Shown: positions 40,020-48,956 of the stretch, piece by piece
Position numbering within the stretch: position 1 is the first letter of the stretch
Layout of the letters: every line of letters begins with the position of its first letter
DNA from: Novosphingobium sp.
Lineage (GTDB): Bacteria; Pseudomonadota; Alphaproteobacteria; Sphingomonadales; Sphingomonadaceae
Assembly: GCF_039595395.1 (NCBI RefSeq)
Contig: NZ_JBCNLP010000001.1
Coordinates: forward strand, 2,232,001-2,296,000
Direction of reading: 5' to 3'
DNA length: 64,000 nt
The notes under the pieces: model-generated
What the model was told of the DNA's origin: nothing
What the model saw: only the letters and a program-made list of their open reading frames with translations
The model's database searches: none
Made by a program: the position numbers and the translations under genes

Positions 40020-41747
40020 TCAGGCGGCTGGCCCCACCACCGGCTTCTTTGGCAGATGGATCGTGCGGATTGCGGCTTCATCGCCGCAATAGACCGGGCA
40101 GGTGGTGTCCAGCGTGGCGAGATAGTGGTTGACCTGCCACCTTGCGTCTTCCGGTTGATCCGGCGTTTCATCACCGGTTCGCAGCAGGGCCGTTGCCGTG
40201 CTTCTGCCCATGGCCGCGCTTTCGCACAGGCCCTGAACAAAGGGGCGCCGCTTGAGCAGAAAGGGCAGCGCAAGGCAGTGGATGCGCCCGAGCGCGGGAT
40301 CGTCAGGCGCGATCACCAGATCCTCACCGGGAGGAAGGCCGTCATTCCAGTCCAGCCCCTGATCTCTGGCCCGCGCACAGAGCTGCAGTCGCAGCGTGGG
40401 AAAGGGGAAAAGATCCAGACCCAGCGGTTGCTGCCCGCGCGCGTCGATCAGGCTGTCGAACTGCAGTGAGCGCGCGCCAATCCGGATGTGCCAGCCCTGT
40501 TCTCCCCGGTCATGGAGACCATAGTGGGGGCCCAGTCGCTCGATCCGCAGCACGGCTGCCTCCCGCAGGGCCAGCAGACGGTCGATGGAAAGATGGGGCA
40601 CGGCTGCGTAATTGTCGGTGAAGCAGCGCTTGATACCCTGTTCGAACCGCGTGAGGTCCGTGGGCGACAGCCGGGGGACGATGCGGCCAAAGGGTTCATG
40701 CATCCGCAAAATGGCATAGCGCCAGGCCTGAGTGCGGCGCTGGCGGTGGCTATCCCGCGCTTCGGCAAGATTGGTGCGCGCGTGGAGGAAGGGATCGATG
40801 CTCTGCCTTTGGGCGAAATAGCGGTCGGCAAAATTGTCGGCGGTGGCGCTGTCCAGATCGATGCTGTCGGCATAGGCTGCATCGAGCTCGCGCAGCTGGC
40901 GGGCGAACAGGGCGAAGATCCGGTCCAGATCGCCATCGCCGCCTTGCAGCATCTGCGCCAGCGCTTGATCGGTGAAGAGATCGAGCGGTTCGAGCGGAAA
41001 GGGAAACCAGAAATCCGCCTCCGGCAGCAGGCCACTGCGCGAGAGCATGGTCACCTGCCAGCCGGTATCGCCCTGATAGCTCAGGCCCTGTGCAGTCTCG
41101 ACGAAATCGCCATGCTGCAGAGCCAGTGTCATCACGGCATCGATTGCGCTCAAGGAACTGCCCAGAAGGCCGATGTTCTCGGCGCCAGCGGGCGCGCTTG
41201 GCGGCTGGGCCGGGCCTTGGGAACGATAGCCGGTGGCAATCACCAGCCTGTCCAGCCAATCCGTGCCTGTCTTGCCCTTCGCGTCCCATGCGATGCGCAC
41301 CCCATCCGGGAAGGCCGCGACATCGGTGACCTGATGGGAGCGATGGACGCTCACCCGATGCGGTCCGAGATGATGGGCAAGCAGCAGATCGAACTGGTCG
41401 GCAAAATACGCACCCAGCACCACGCGCGGAAAGAAGGCGCGATCATCGTCCGCACTGTCCGCGATGCCCCAGGCGGCGAGGCGTTCGGCGCTCTGGCGTC
41501 TGGCCCAGCCGTTGAGTGTTTCGCACAAGGGCGGAAGCTCGATCCCGGCGATGTTGGCCAGCATCGGCATGGTGACATGATCGGTGCTGAAGGGGATACC
41601 CGGACCGGTTTTCTCTCCCGCCTCATAGAGGTGGATGTCGCAAGGGCGATCGCTTTCGAGCAGGGCGTGAAGGGTGTAGAGCGCGGTCGGTCCGGTGCCG
41701 ACAATGCCGATCGTGTGTGAAGCTGGCCTTTGGGGTGAGGGGACCAT
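40020..41747 (-). CDS. FAD/NAD(P)-binding protein (HI0933/Pdr-like, FAD-NAD(P) domain)
   Basis: A 575-residue flavoprotein. The N-terminal FAD motif is IGIVGTGPTALYTLHALLES (residues 12-31), followed by HLYEAGEKTGPGIPFST. A second nucleotide motif (ENIGLLGSSLSAIDAVMTLA) is near 190. The middle carries a long helical insert (about 230-330), and the C-terminal part VIAPDDPALGRIHCLALPFL closes the FAD domain. This architecture belongs to the FAD-NAD(P)-binding (PF13454-type) proteins, with members acting as lysine/ornithine-like oxygenases or of unknown role. It is divergent from opgG over a palindromic EcfG-like site. Confidence 0.78.
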   Translation of the reverse strand: MVPSPQRPASHTIGIVGTGPTALYTLHALLESDRPCDIHLYEAGEKTGPGIPFSTDHVTMPMLANIAGIELPPLCETLNGWARRQSAERLAAWGIADSADDDRAFFPRVVLGAYFADQFDLLLAHHLGPHRVSVHRSHQVTDVAAFPDGVRIAWDAKGKTGTDWLDRLVIATGYRSQGPAQPPSAPAGAENIGLLGSSLSAIDAVMTLALQHGDFVETAQGLSYQGDTGWQVTMLSRSGLLPEADFWFPFPLEPLDLFTDQALAQMLQGGDGDLDRIFALFARQLRELDAAYADSIDLDSATADNFADRYFAQRQSIDPFLHARTNLAEARDSHRQRRTQAWRYAILRMHEPFGRIVPRLSPTDLTRFEQGIKRCFTDNYAAVPHLSIDRLLALREAAVLRIERLGPHYGLHDRGEQGWHIRIGARSLQFDSLIDARGQQPLGLDLFPFPTLRLQLCARARDQGLDWNDGLPPGEDLVIAPDDPALGRIHCLALPFLLKRRPFVQGLCESAAMGRSTATALLRTGDETPDQPEDARWQVNHYLATLDTTCPVYCGDEAAIRTIHLPKKPVVGPAA

Positions 41748-41926
41748 GGTCTATCCGTAACTCGGTTGGGCGCTGGTCTGCGGGTCGGGAAACAATTGTG
41801 GGCTGAAATGGGGGGCATTAGGTCAGCAATGGGTCTGCATATTGCCTGTCTGACACCATCGGGCCTCAATCGGATCTTGTTTGGCTGAAGGCTGTTGAGG
41901 GGCGGTGCCTTGACGGGTTGAGTTTC

Positions 41927-41953
41927 GGAACAGTGCTGAGAGGGGGAGGTTCC
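41927..41953. promoter_or_regulatory. Palindromic bidirectional EcfG-like promoter
   Basis: GGAAC (41927-41931), 17 bases, GTTCC (41949-41953). Read rightwards this is GGAAC-N17-GTT toward opgG; read leftwards it is again GGAAC-N17-GTT toward the FAD gene at 41747. Within the 315-base gap between the two genes no open frame is supported. Confidence 0.55.
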
Positions 41954-42062
41954 GCAGCCTATCGTTCAGCTGATCGCATCGTGGTCCCAAAGCGGATGTT
42001 GAGACACCCATCTGGAACTTGCGCGCAGGCGGTCTCTTCTGTGATCTGTCAGGAGAAGAACC

Positions 42063-43628
42063 ATGGTAAGCCCTGTTTCCGACGACTGCATCGACTCCAG
42101 CGCCCCTTCCGGGCCATCTGCCTTGCCCGCCTTTTCCCGACGCGACATTTGCGGCGGCATCGCAGGCCTTTCCTTCGCGTCGCTGGCGGGCATAGCGACC
42201 GCCGCTGCGGGCGACACCGCCGCCACGCGTTTTGGCCCGCCACAAAGCTTTTCCTGGGACGAGCTGACGGGCCTTGTGCGCAAGCTGGCCGCCAAGCCTT
42301 ATGAGGCGGCGGCATCCACGCCCGGCGCGCATGATGTTGATTTCGATGCCGCGGGAAAGCTCACCTATGGCCCCGCCACGCCCTTGACGGGCTCGGTTCG
42401 CCTGCTGCCGGTCAATCGCTATGCGCCCACGCCCGTGAAGCTGAACGTCCTGCAGCGCGGACAGGCGCGCGCCTTGCTGTCCAGCAAAGGCCTTTTCGCG
42501 GGAGGCGCCGAGGCCAGACCGGCTGGCTTTCGCGTGCTTAGCGCCCGCGCCGAGGGCGACTGGCTGTCCTTCATGGGCGCATCCTATTTCCGGACGGCAG
42601 GCGCGCAGAACCAATATGGCATCTCGGCAAGGGGGATCGCGGTCGATACGGCGCTGACCAGCGAAGAGGAGTTCCCGGCCTTCACCGAATTCTGGATCGA
42701 GACGCTGAGCGATAGCGCCATGCGTGTCTACGGGCTGATCGATGGGCCCAGCCTTGTGGGCGCCATGCGCTTTGACAACAGCACCGGGCCAGACGGTGTG
42801 GTGCAGGATGTGACGGCGGTCTTTGCCATGCGCAAGGACATCAAGCGGCTGGGCATCGCCCCGGCCTCCAGCATGTTCTGGTATGATCAGACCTCACCCG
42901 ACCGGACGCCCGACTGGCGCCCCGAAATTCACGATTCCGATGGTCTGGCGATCGTTGCGGCCAATGGCGAGCATCTGTGGCGCCCGCTGCGCAACCCCCG
43001 CCATCCGCGCACCAATGCCTTTTCCGTCACCAATCCGCGCGGGTTCGGGCTGATGCAGCGGGATCGCCGCTTTACCGACTATCAGGACGATGGCGCCTTC
43101 TATGACCGGCGCCCCAGTCTCTGGGTGGAGCCGATCGGCGATTGGGGGCCAGGCGCGGTGATGCTCTATGAGTTTCCGACCGACTCCGAAACCACCGACA
43201 ATGTTACCGCCTTCTGGGTCAGCGATACGCCGGCGCGGGCGGGCGGATATCACGAATGGCGCTATCGGCTGCGCTGGACATCGCGTGATCCATCCTCGGC
43301 AGCCGGCGCACGCCTAGTCGATCAATGGAACGGCGCTGGCGGCATACCCGGCGCGGCTGCGCGGCAGGATGCGCATAAGCTGGTCTTCGATTTCGAGGGC
43401 GAGAGCCTGGCCGGGCTGGACCGCTCAAGCGGGGTCGCGGCGGTGACGAACCTGCCTGCCGCCGCTGTTCTGGCTCAGGCGGCCTATCCTGTGGTTGGCG
43501 CGGCAAAGCGCTGGCGTGTGATGCTGGATGTGCGGCCTGCAGCCATCACGCAATCCGAGTTTCGCCTGTTCCTTCAGCATAAAGGCGCCGCCTTGTCCGA
43601 AACGGTCATCGAGCCGGTGGCGGGATAA
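42063..43628 (+). CDS. Periplasmic glucan biosynthesis protein, OpgG/OpgD type
   Basis: A 521-residue protein of the MdoG family, which builds or trims osmoregulated periplasmic glucans. The N-terminus has a twin-arginine signal (FSRRDICGGIAGLSFASLAG). The beta-sandwich glucan domain shows FSWDELTGLVRKLAAKPYEA, VDFDAAGKLTYGP, FMGASYFRTAGAQNQYGIS, SARGIAVDTA, FTEFWIETL, and the C-terminal Ig-like part has DVRPAAITQSEFRLFL. It is close to OpgD in using Tat export. No opgH glucosyltransferase lies beside it, so it is an orphan here. Start ATG 42063 with GAGAAG upstream. Confidence 0.87.
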   Translation: MVSPVSDDCIDSSAPSGPSALPAFSRRDICGGIAGLSFASLAGIATAAAGDTAATRFGPPQSFSWDELTGLVRKLAAKPYEAAASTPGAHDVDFDAAGKLTYGPATPLTGSVRLLPVNRYAPTPVKLNVLQRGQARALLSSKGLFAGGAEARPAGFRVLSARAEGDWLSFMGASYFRTAGAQNQYGISARGIAVDTALTSEEEFPAFTEFWIETLSDSAMRVYGLIDGPSLVGAMRFDNSTGPDGVVQDVTAVFAMRKDIKRLGIAPASSMFWYDQTSPDRTPDWRPEIHDSDGLAIVAANGEHLWRPLRNPRHPRTNAFSVTNPRGFGLMQRDRRFTDYQDDGAFYDRRPSLWVEPIGDWGPGAVMLYEFPTDSETTDNVTAFWVSDTPARAGGYHEWRYRLRWTSRDPSSAAGARLVDQWNGAGGIPGAAARQDAHKLVFDFEGESLAGLDRSSGVAAVTNLPAAAVLAQAAYPVVGAAKRWRVMLDVRPAAITQSEFRLFLQHKGAALSETVIEPVAG

Positions 43629-43721
43629 ACGTAAATAAGGTCCAGTTGATTCGAATTTTATGCACATTGAACTTCGCAGAAATTTGCGGATGGAGCAGCC
43701 GGAGTGTTGCGTCAGTGCTGT

Positions 43722-44075
43722 TTAGCGGGCTCGCTTGAATTTCCGAAAGGCTTCGACAAGGGAGGTCTGGTCGACCGGCTTTTGTAGGATCACGCAGGGC
43801 TGATAGGCCATCAGCGTATCATCGGGCGTTCCGGTCACGAAGATCGTAGGGATTGGGCCCACCTTTTCATGGATCGCCTTGATCGCCCGCGGACCGAAAC
43901 CTTGAGCCAGGGTGACATCACAGGTGATCACATCCGGCCGTCTTTCCTTTGCAGCGGCGAGCGCCCGTTCTTCCGAGCTCGCGAATGCGAAAGAGAACGC
44001 GCCGTGATCCTCAAGCTGCTCTGCAAGATCCAACGCGATAAGGATCTCATCCTCAATGATCAGGACATGAGCCAT
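43722..44075 (-). CDS. Single-domain response regulator
   Basis: A 117-residue receiver domain: acidic residues in LIIEDEILIALDLAEQLEDH, phospho-acceptor Asp in PDVITCDVTLAQGFGP, switch Thr in IFVTGTPDD, Lys in VILQKPVDQT. There is no output domain. It lies 91 bp downstream of the other receiver (44167) on the same strand and probably belongs to the LOV/HWE signalling cluster, either as a phosphate sink or a second output. Confidence 0.87.
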   Translation of the reverse strand: MAHVLIIEDEILIALDLAEQLEDHGAFSFAFASSEERALAAAKERRPDVITCDVTLAQGFGPRAIKAIHEKVGPIPTIFVTGTPDDTLMAYQPCVILQKPVDQTSLVEAFRKFKRAR

Positions 44076-44166
44076 TCAAACCGATTCCGTGTTCTCGATA
44101 TAAGTCATAAGCAGCCGGGAAGAGGCGGTTCGAGCCCTGGTCTTCCCGCCACCCTTTGGCGAAAGT

Positions 44167-44529
44167 TCAGCCGATCTCGCCGCCGACGGCCCTGTGCAAG
44201 GCCCTTCGCAGTTCCGAGGGTGAGCTGGGTTTCGCGCAGATCTGCGCGGCCGGATAGCGCGTCTTGAGCTGCGCTTCATCGGCATGGGCTGAATGGAAAA
44301 TCAGCGGAATGCCCTCATCGCGCAACCGGTCGGCGGCGGGAAAGACCTCATTGTCCAGCAGCCGCACATCGAGGATGGCGCAATCGGGCAGCATCCCATC
44401 CAGCGCGGCCAGCGTGCTGCTCACCGTCTCATAAGGCCCGTCGACCGCGAGGCCCACATCCTCGACGATGTCCTGAACATCGAGTGCAACGAGCAGCTCA
44501 TCCTCGACAATCATGATGGTTTTGGTCAC
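44167..44529 (-). CDS. Single-domain response regulator coupled to the HWE kinase
   Basis: A 120-residue receiver. Acidic residues in IMIVEDELLVALDVQDIVED, acceptor Asp in DCAILDVRLLDNEVFP, switch Ser in LIFHSAHADE, Lys in ICAKPSSPSE. The GTG start overlaps the stop of the large kinase gene by 4 bp (GTGA), so kinase and regulator are made together and are the obvious cognate pair. Small regulators of this kind (for example LovR in Caulobacter) tune HWE kinases that feed the general stress response. Confidence 0.9.
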   Translation of the reverse strand: MTKTIMIVEDELLVALDVQDIVEDVGLAVDGPYETVSSTLAALDGMLPDCAILDVRLLDNEVFPAADRLRDEGIPLIFHSAHADEAQLKTRYPAAQICAKPSSPSELRRALHRAVGGEIG

Positions 44530-47500
44530 GTGTGGATCACCGAAAGAGGAAGACGCATGGTCAGGGAAAAACGGTGGCTGTCGATCTGGCGCGTTAATTC
44601 AGCTTTGATCTGCCGGGCCGAGGCGGTGACCAGAACCGTGCCGAAGCCGGTGGCTTCCTTGACATGGATAGGGCTATCGCTCTCTTCGCACCATTCGAGC
44701 AGGATCACATGGTCAGTGAGCGACCATGTGACGCGCAGCGCGCCATCCTTGCCGTCAAGCACGCCATATTTGGCGGCATTGGTCGTCCATTCATGGAAGA
44801 TCAGCGCAAGAGAGGACAGGCAATTGCGGTCGATCAACAAATCCGGACCGTTCAGTTCAATGGGGGCATGTTCGCGATAGGGGGCCAGCGTGGTGTCCAG
44901 CAGGTCACGCAGGGGGATCGACTGCTGGTCTCCCGATGGCGCGGCGAGCGAATGGGCGCGGCCCAGCGCGGCGATCCGCTCGCGCAGATCCTCGCTGTAG
45001 GTGCGCACATCGCTGTGCGAGCGCCCCACCGCCGAGATCATCGCGCTGACGATGGCAAAGAGGTTCTTCACCCGGTGGTTCATCTCGCGCAGCATCAGCG
45101 CGCGGGTTTCGGCGACCGTGTATTCCTCTGTCATATCGATGGTGGTGCCCACCAGTCGCTTGGGGCGTGACCCGGCGATGGGGCGGCCAAAGGTCTTGAT
45201 ATGGCGTGGTCCGTCTTGCGTCTCAAGGCGAAAACTGGCGTCGAAATCCTCGTTGCGCTCCGCCGCAACGCGCAGGCCATCCTTGACGAGCCTGCGGTCG
45301 TCGGGAACGATCTTGTCAAGAGCATCGTCGAGGTGGAGATCGCAATTATCCGGCAGGCCCAGCATCGTGCGGCTGGTTGCATCCAGCACCAGCTCGCGGG
45401 TGTCGGCGCAATATTCCCAGATGCCGATGCCGCCCGCCTTGATCGCGAGCCCCAGACGCTCACGCTCATCAGCCAGATCGCGCGCCATCGAGAGCGCTTC
45501 GGTGATGTCGGTCAGCACCAGCGTGGCGCCATCCACGGTACCATGCTGGGTACGATAGGGAAGAACGCGCAAGGCAAGCGCGCGCCCACCCTCGCGGGTT
45601 TGCACGCGGCGTTGCAGCTGTTCGCCGCTGTCGGCCACGGCGCGTGCATCGGCCAGATAGCCGTCATCCTCCAGCTTGCTGGCGACATCGGCCAGCAGAC
45701 GCCCGCGATCGGCGGGCTGGAGCGGGAAGATGCGCGTGGCGGCATCGGTGAAGCTGCGGATACGCAGTGCCTTGTCCAGAACGATGACGGCCAGTTCGGT
45801 GGATTCGAAGAAGTTGCGCAGGTCGGCATTGGCCACGGTGAGCTGATCGACCTTGCTCTTCAACTCGTCATTGACGGTCGAAAGCTCCTCATTGGTCGAT
45901 TGCAGTTCCTCATTCATCGACATCATTTCTTCGTTGGAGCTCTTTAGCTCCTCATTGGCCGTTTCCAGTTCCTCGACCGCGGTGCGCAGCTTGTGGCGGG
46001 TGAGGCGCAATTCCTCTTCCAGCGCTTCCATATGGTCGTCGCCGTTCTCGAGTTCGGCGAGATCGGGGTCTTCGAAGGGCTGGAAGGTGCCGCGGTCATG
46101 GAACACCACCAGCAGCGTGCCATCGGGCAGCGGCTCGCACACGGCCTCGATGGGCTGGGTGCCATAGTCGGTGACGACGTCGATCTGGCGGGCGACCACA
46201 CGCTTGTTGCTGTCGCGCGCCTGCCGCATCAGCGTACCAAGCACATCGCGCAGCCCCGGCTTGGCCAGCGAGATGGCATTGGCGCCGCCCACGCGCGTGA
46301 CCGGGAAGTCGAAGTAACGGCTGAGCTTGCCGAAGGCGGAGAGCACCGCCCCATCCTGATTGACCACCATCGAGGGCGGGCTGTAGCGCTCGGCCAGCCG
46401 CTGGACCGCGATGGCCGGATCGGCATGCTTGCGCTCTGCCGTGCGGCGGGCAGGGTCATCCCGGCGTCTAGCGGTGCGCTCGCCGCCGGGAAGGTCGATG
46501 GGATAGGCAGGGCTGCCGGGGCTGCGCTCGAAGATGCGGGCGTGGTGATCGATGGCGGGGAAGAGGTGGTCGAAGCGTCCGATGCTTTCCGAGGGGCCCA
46601 GAAACAGAAAGCCGCCAGGGCGCAGAGCATAGTGCAGGATCGGCATCACCGATTGTTGCAGCCGATCGTCGAAATAGATCAGCAGGTTGCGGCAGGACAC
46701 CAGATCGATGCGCGAGAAGGGCGGGTCCTTCACCACGCTGTGGTTCGAGAAGCGGATCAGGTCGCGGATCTGGCCGGAGATCGAGAAACGCTCGCCGTGG
46801 GGGATGGTCCAGCGTTCGCGTAGAGGAGAGGGAATGTCGGCCAGCGCGGCAGCGGGATAGCTGCCTTCGCGGGCGATGTTGAGCATCTGCTCGTCGATAT
46901 CACTGGCGAAGATCTGGACCGGATTGATCAGATCCATCCCTCGCGCCGCTTCGGCGAAAAGCATGGCGATGCTGTAGGCTTCCTCGCCGCTGGAGCAGCC
47001 CGGAATCCACACGCGGATATCCTCGCCATCGCTCTGGCGCAGCAGCGGCTCGACCACCTTGCTGCGCAGGGCCTCGAACATTTCGGGGTCGCGGAAAAAG
47101 CGGGTGACGTTGATGAGCAGGTCGCGGAACAGCGCCTCGCATTCTGCGGCATCGGAGCGCACGCGCTGGAGATAGGCACGGCCCGAGCCGATGTTGAGCA
47201 CATGCATGCGCCGCTCAACCCTGCGGATCAGCGTCGAACGCTTGTAGCCCGAGAAATCGTGGCCGATGGCCCCGCGCAGCGTGTGGCACAGATCATCGAC
47301 ATGATCGGCGACGAGTTCGGCCTCATCCTCCTGAGCATCGCCCGCGCTGCGCCCGAAGAAGGCACCGAGGCAATCAAGGATTTCGCCCGGCTGCTTGACG
47401 TAATCGACCAGCCCGGTGCCCACGGCGGCCAGCGGCATGCCGTCATATTTGGCACTCCCCGGTTCCTGCACGACGCAGACACCGCCATGTTCCTTGATGG

Positions 47501-47957
47501 CGCGCAGTCCGGTTGATCCATCGGCGCCCGTGCCCGAGAGGATGACGCAGGCGGCGTTAGCCTGCTGGTCGGTGGCCAGCGAGACGAAGAAATCGTCGAT
47601 GGGGCGGCGCAGACCCCGTGGTTGCGCGAAATCGGTCAGCTGCAGCTTGCCCTCATGCAGTGCCAGCCCGCGGCCCGGCGGGATGATGTAGACATGATCG
47701 GGCTCCAGCGCCTCGCCGCCCTCGCATTGCAGCACGTCGAGCGGTCCAGCGCGATCGAGCAACTGGGCCAGCATGCTCTCGTAATTGGGATCGAGGTGCT
47801 GAACGATCACGAAGGCCATGTTGGTGGGCGGACTGGCCGCCGCAAGCATGTCACGCAAGGCCTCAAGTCCCCCGGCCGAGGCGCCGATGCCCACAATCGG
47901 CACGCTGCGGGTTTCAGCGTCCTGACCGTCCTTTGCACATGTTTTGGTTGAGGTCAC
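44526..47957 (-). CDS. CheB-CheR-PAS-HWE hybrid histidine kinase
   Basis: A 1143-residue protein. CheB-like methylesterase at about 20-200 with catalytic Ser, His and Asp (VGIGASAGGLEAL, IVQHLDPNYE, LSGTGADGSTGL). CheR-like methyltransferase at about 220-495 (VWIPGCSSGEEAYSIAM, the SAM site; NVTRFFRDPEMF). A PAS-like segment, then a coiled coil (655-735: LEEELRLTRHKLRTAVEELE and repeats of NEELxSTNEEL type), two PAS domains (740-955) and an HWE kinase: MNHRVKNLFAIVSAM (phospho-His), FHEWTTNAAKYGVL and WCEES. No chemotaxis genes are nearby. GTG start and stop overlap both neighbours by 4 bp. Confidence 0.92.
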   Translation of the reverse strand: MTSTKTCAKDGQDAETRSVPIVGIGASAGGLEALRDMLAAASPPTNMAFVIVQHLDPNYESMLAQLLDRAGPLDVLQCEGGEALEPDHVYIIPPGRGLALHEGKLQLTDFAQPRGLRRPIDDFFVSLATDQQANAACVILSGTGADGSTGLRAIKEHGGVCVVQEPGSAKYDGMPLAAVGTGLVDYVKQPGEILDCLGAFFGRSAGDAQEDEAELVADHVDDLCHTLRGAIGHDFSGYKRSTLIRRVERRMHVLNIGSGRAYLQRVRSDAAECEALFRDLLINVTRFFRDPEMFEALRSKVVEPLLRQSDGEDIRVWIPGCSSGEEAYSIAMLFAEAARGMDLINPVQIFASDIDEQMLNIAREGSYPAAALADIPSPLRERWTIPHGERFSISGQIRDLIRFSNHSVVKDPPFSRIDLVSCRNLLIYFDDRLQQSVMPILHYALRPGGFLFLGPSESIGRFDHLFPAIDHHARIFERSPGSPAYPIDLPGGERTARRRDDPARRTAERKHADPAIAVQRLAERYSPPSMVVNQDGAVLSAFGKLSRYFDFPVTRVGGANAISLAKPGLRDVLGTLMRQARDSNKRVVARQIDVVTDYGTQPIEAVCEPLPDGTLLVVFHDRGTFQPFEDPDLAELENGDDHMEALEEELRLTRHKLRTAVEELETANEELKSSNEEMMSMNEELQSTNEELSTVNDELKSKVDQLTVANADLRNFFESTELAVIVLDKALRIRSFTDAATRIFPLQPADRGRLLADVASKLEDDGYLADARAVADSGEQLQRRVQTREGGRALALRVLPYRTQHGTVDGATLVLTDITEALSMARDLADERERLGLAIKAGGIGIWEYCADTRELVLDATSRTMLGLPDNCDLHLDDALDKIVPDDRRLVKDGLRVAAERNEDFDASFRLETQDGPRHIKTFGRPIAGSRPKRLVGTTIDMTEEYTVAETRALMLREMNHRVKNLFAIVSAMISAVGRSHSDVRTYSEDLRERIAALGRAHSLAAPSGDQQSIPLRDLLDTTLAPYREHAPIELNGPDLLIDRNCLSSLALIFHEWTTNAAKYGVLDGKDGALRVTWSLTDHVILLEWCEESDSPIHVKEATGFGTVLVTASARQIKAELTRQIDSHRFSLTMRLPLSVIHT

Positions 47958-48514
47958 AGGATCGAACTGTCGTCAAGATTGGCAAGGATTAGCTTGGCCT
48001 GGGCGATGGCGTGGGCGGAGTTGGCCACGGTGGTCAGCGTGCCCTCGACGATGATGCCGCTTTCGGCCACCACAGGGCTGAGGCGGGTCAGCGTCTGGCC
48101 CAGATCCTGGTCATAGGCCTGCAGGCGCTCGGGCTGGGCACGGCTGATATCGAATTGCGAGGCGAAGATGAAACGGGTTTCGCCCGAGAGCGCCCGCAGT
48201 CGCGACATGTAGAGCAGGTTGACGAAGGGCGTGCCATCCTTCTTGAAATTGACGATGGGGGTACGGACATTGGCGATCGTATCGTCGGCCAGAAAAGCGC
48301 GCAGCTTGGCACGAGCATCGCGGTCGTCGGCGTCGCGTTGCAGCACCCGGCAATTGCGATGGAGCAGATCCTGCCGCGCATAGCCGGTGAATTCGAGAAA
48401 TCGGCGGTTTATCAGAACCAGCGGGGTGTCATCACCAGATGATGCCAAGGTCAGGGCGATGGGCGAATTCTCGAAAAAATTTTCCAGTTCAGCAGGTATC
48501 GTCACATCCGGCAC
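47954..48514 (-). CDS. Short LOV-domain (blue-light type) photoreceptor protein
   Basis: A 186-residue protein. Residues about 10-125 are a LOV domain: LVLINRRFLEFTGYARQDLL, then RNCRVLQRDADD with the Cys that forms the flavin adduct (NCRxLQ), DARAKLRAFL with the phosphate-binding Arg, NFKKDGTPFVNLLYMSRL (flavin Asn pair) and FIFASQFDIS (flavin Gln). All residues needed for FMN photochemistry are present. The remaining 60 residues are helical and have no output domain. The stop overlaps the kinase start (GTGA), so the two form a unit. The start is a GTG at 48514, 9 bases after GGAG. Confidence 0.88.
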   Translation of the reverse strand: MPDVTIPAELENFFENSPIALTLASSGDDTPLVLINRRFLEFTGYARQDLLHRNCRVLQRDADDRDARAKLRAFLADDTIANVRTPIVNFKKDGTPFVNLLYMSRLRALSGETRFIFASQFDISRAQPERLQAYDQDLGQTLTRLSPVVAESGIIVEGTLTTVANSAHAIAQAKLILANLDDSSIL

Positions 48515-48956
48515 GTCACTTGTCTCCAGCCTGCACCGTGCAGACGGTGCCTGAAGGTCGAACGCTCAACAGGCACCCATGGTTTCCGCCTTGGAGAATT
48601 TCTACAGGAGAGTCACGGAACTCCTTCGGGCGACGTGAGGGTTAGGCCTCGCCAGCGTGGATGTCTATCGCTGGTCGGCGAGAGAAAACTGTTTAACGAC
48701 AGACGCTTTTTCGGCAGCTGTCCGGGACGGCGTAAGGCCGCCTTGTTACCAGAGTTGCCCTATGGCGGCGATCGATCAGGCTATGCAGCCAGGTGAAACT
48801 GATCAACAGACCGTCATCCGCCACCACCGCAAAAGCGACAACCTGCATCACCTCGAGGCCGACCCTGTGACCGCTGGCGCGCGTCCGGACAATACTGTGC
48901 CGCCATCCGCGCAGGGTATGGATCGGTATACCGTTGCGGAAGGCGGCGGCCCGCCG
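48515..48956. other. Intergenic region
   Basis: About 440 bases without a supported gene. On the minus strand GGAAA (48593-48597) and CGTT (48561-48564) are 18 bases apart, a weak relative of the EcfG consensus 46 bases before the LOV gene. A plus-strand frame from 48657 runs antisense through the next gene and is not believed. Confidence 0.35.

Noticed and set aside
44526..47957. A chemotaxis receptor-modification enzyme
   Set aside because: CheB and CheR domains are present, but no receptor, CheA, CheW or CheY cluster lies nearby and the protein ends in an HWE kinase, so a sensory hybrid kinase is the better call.
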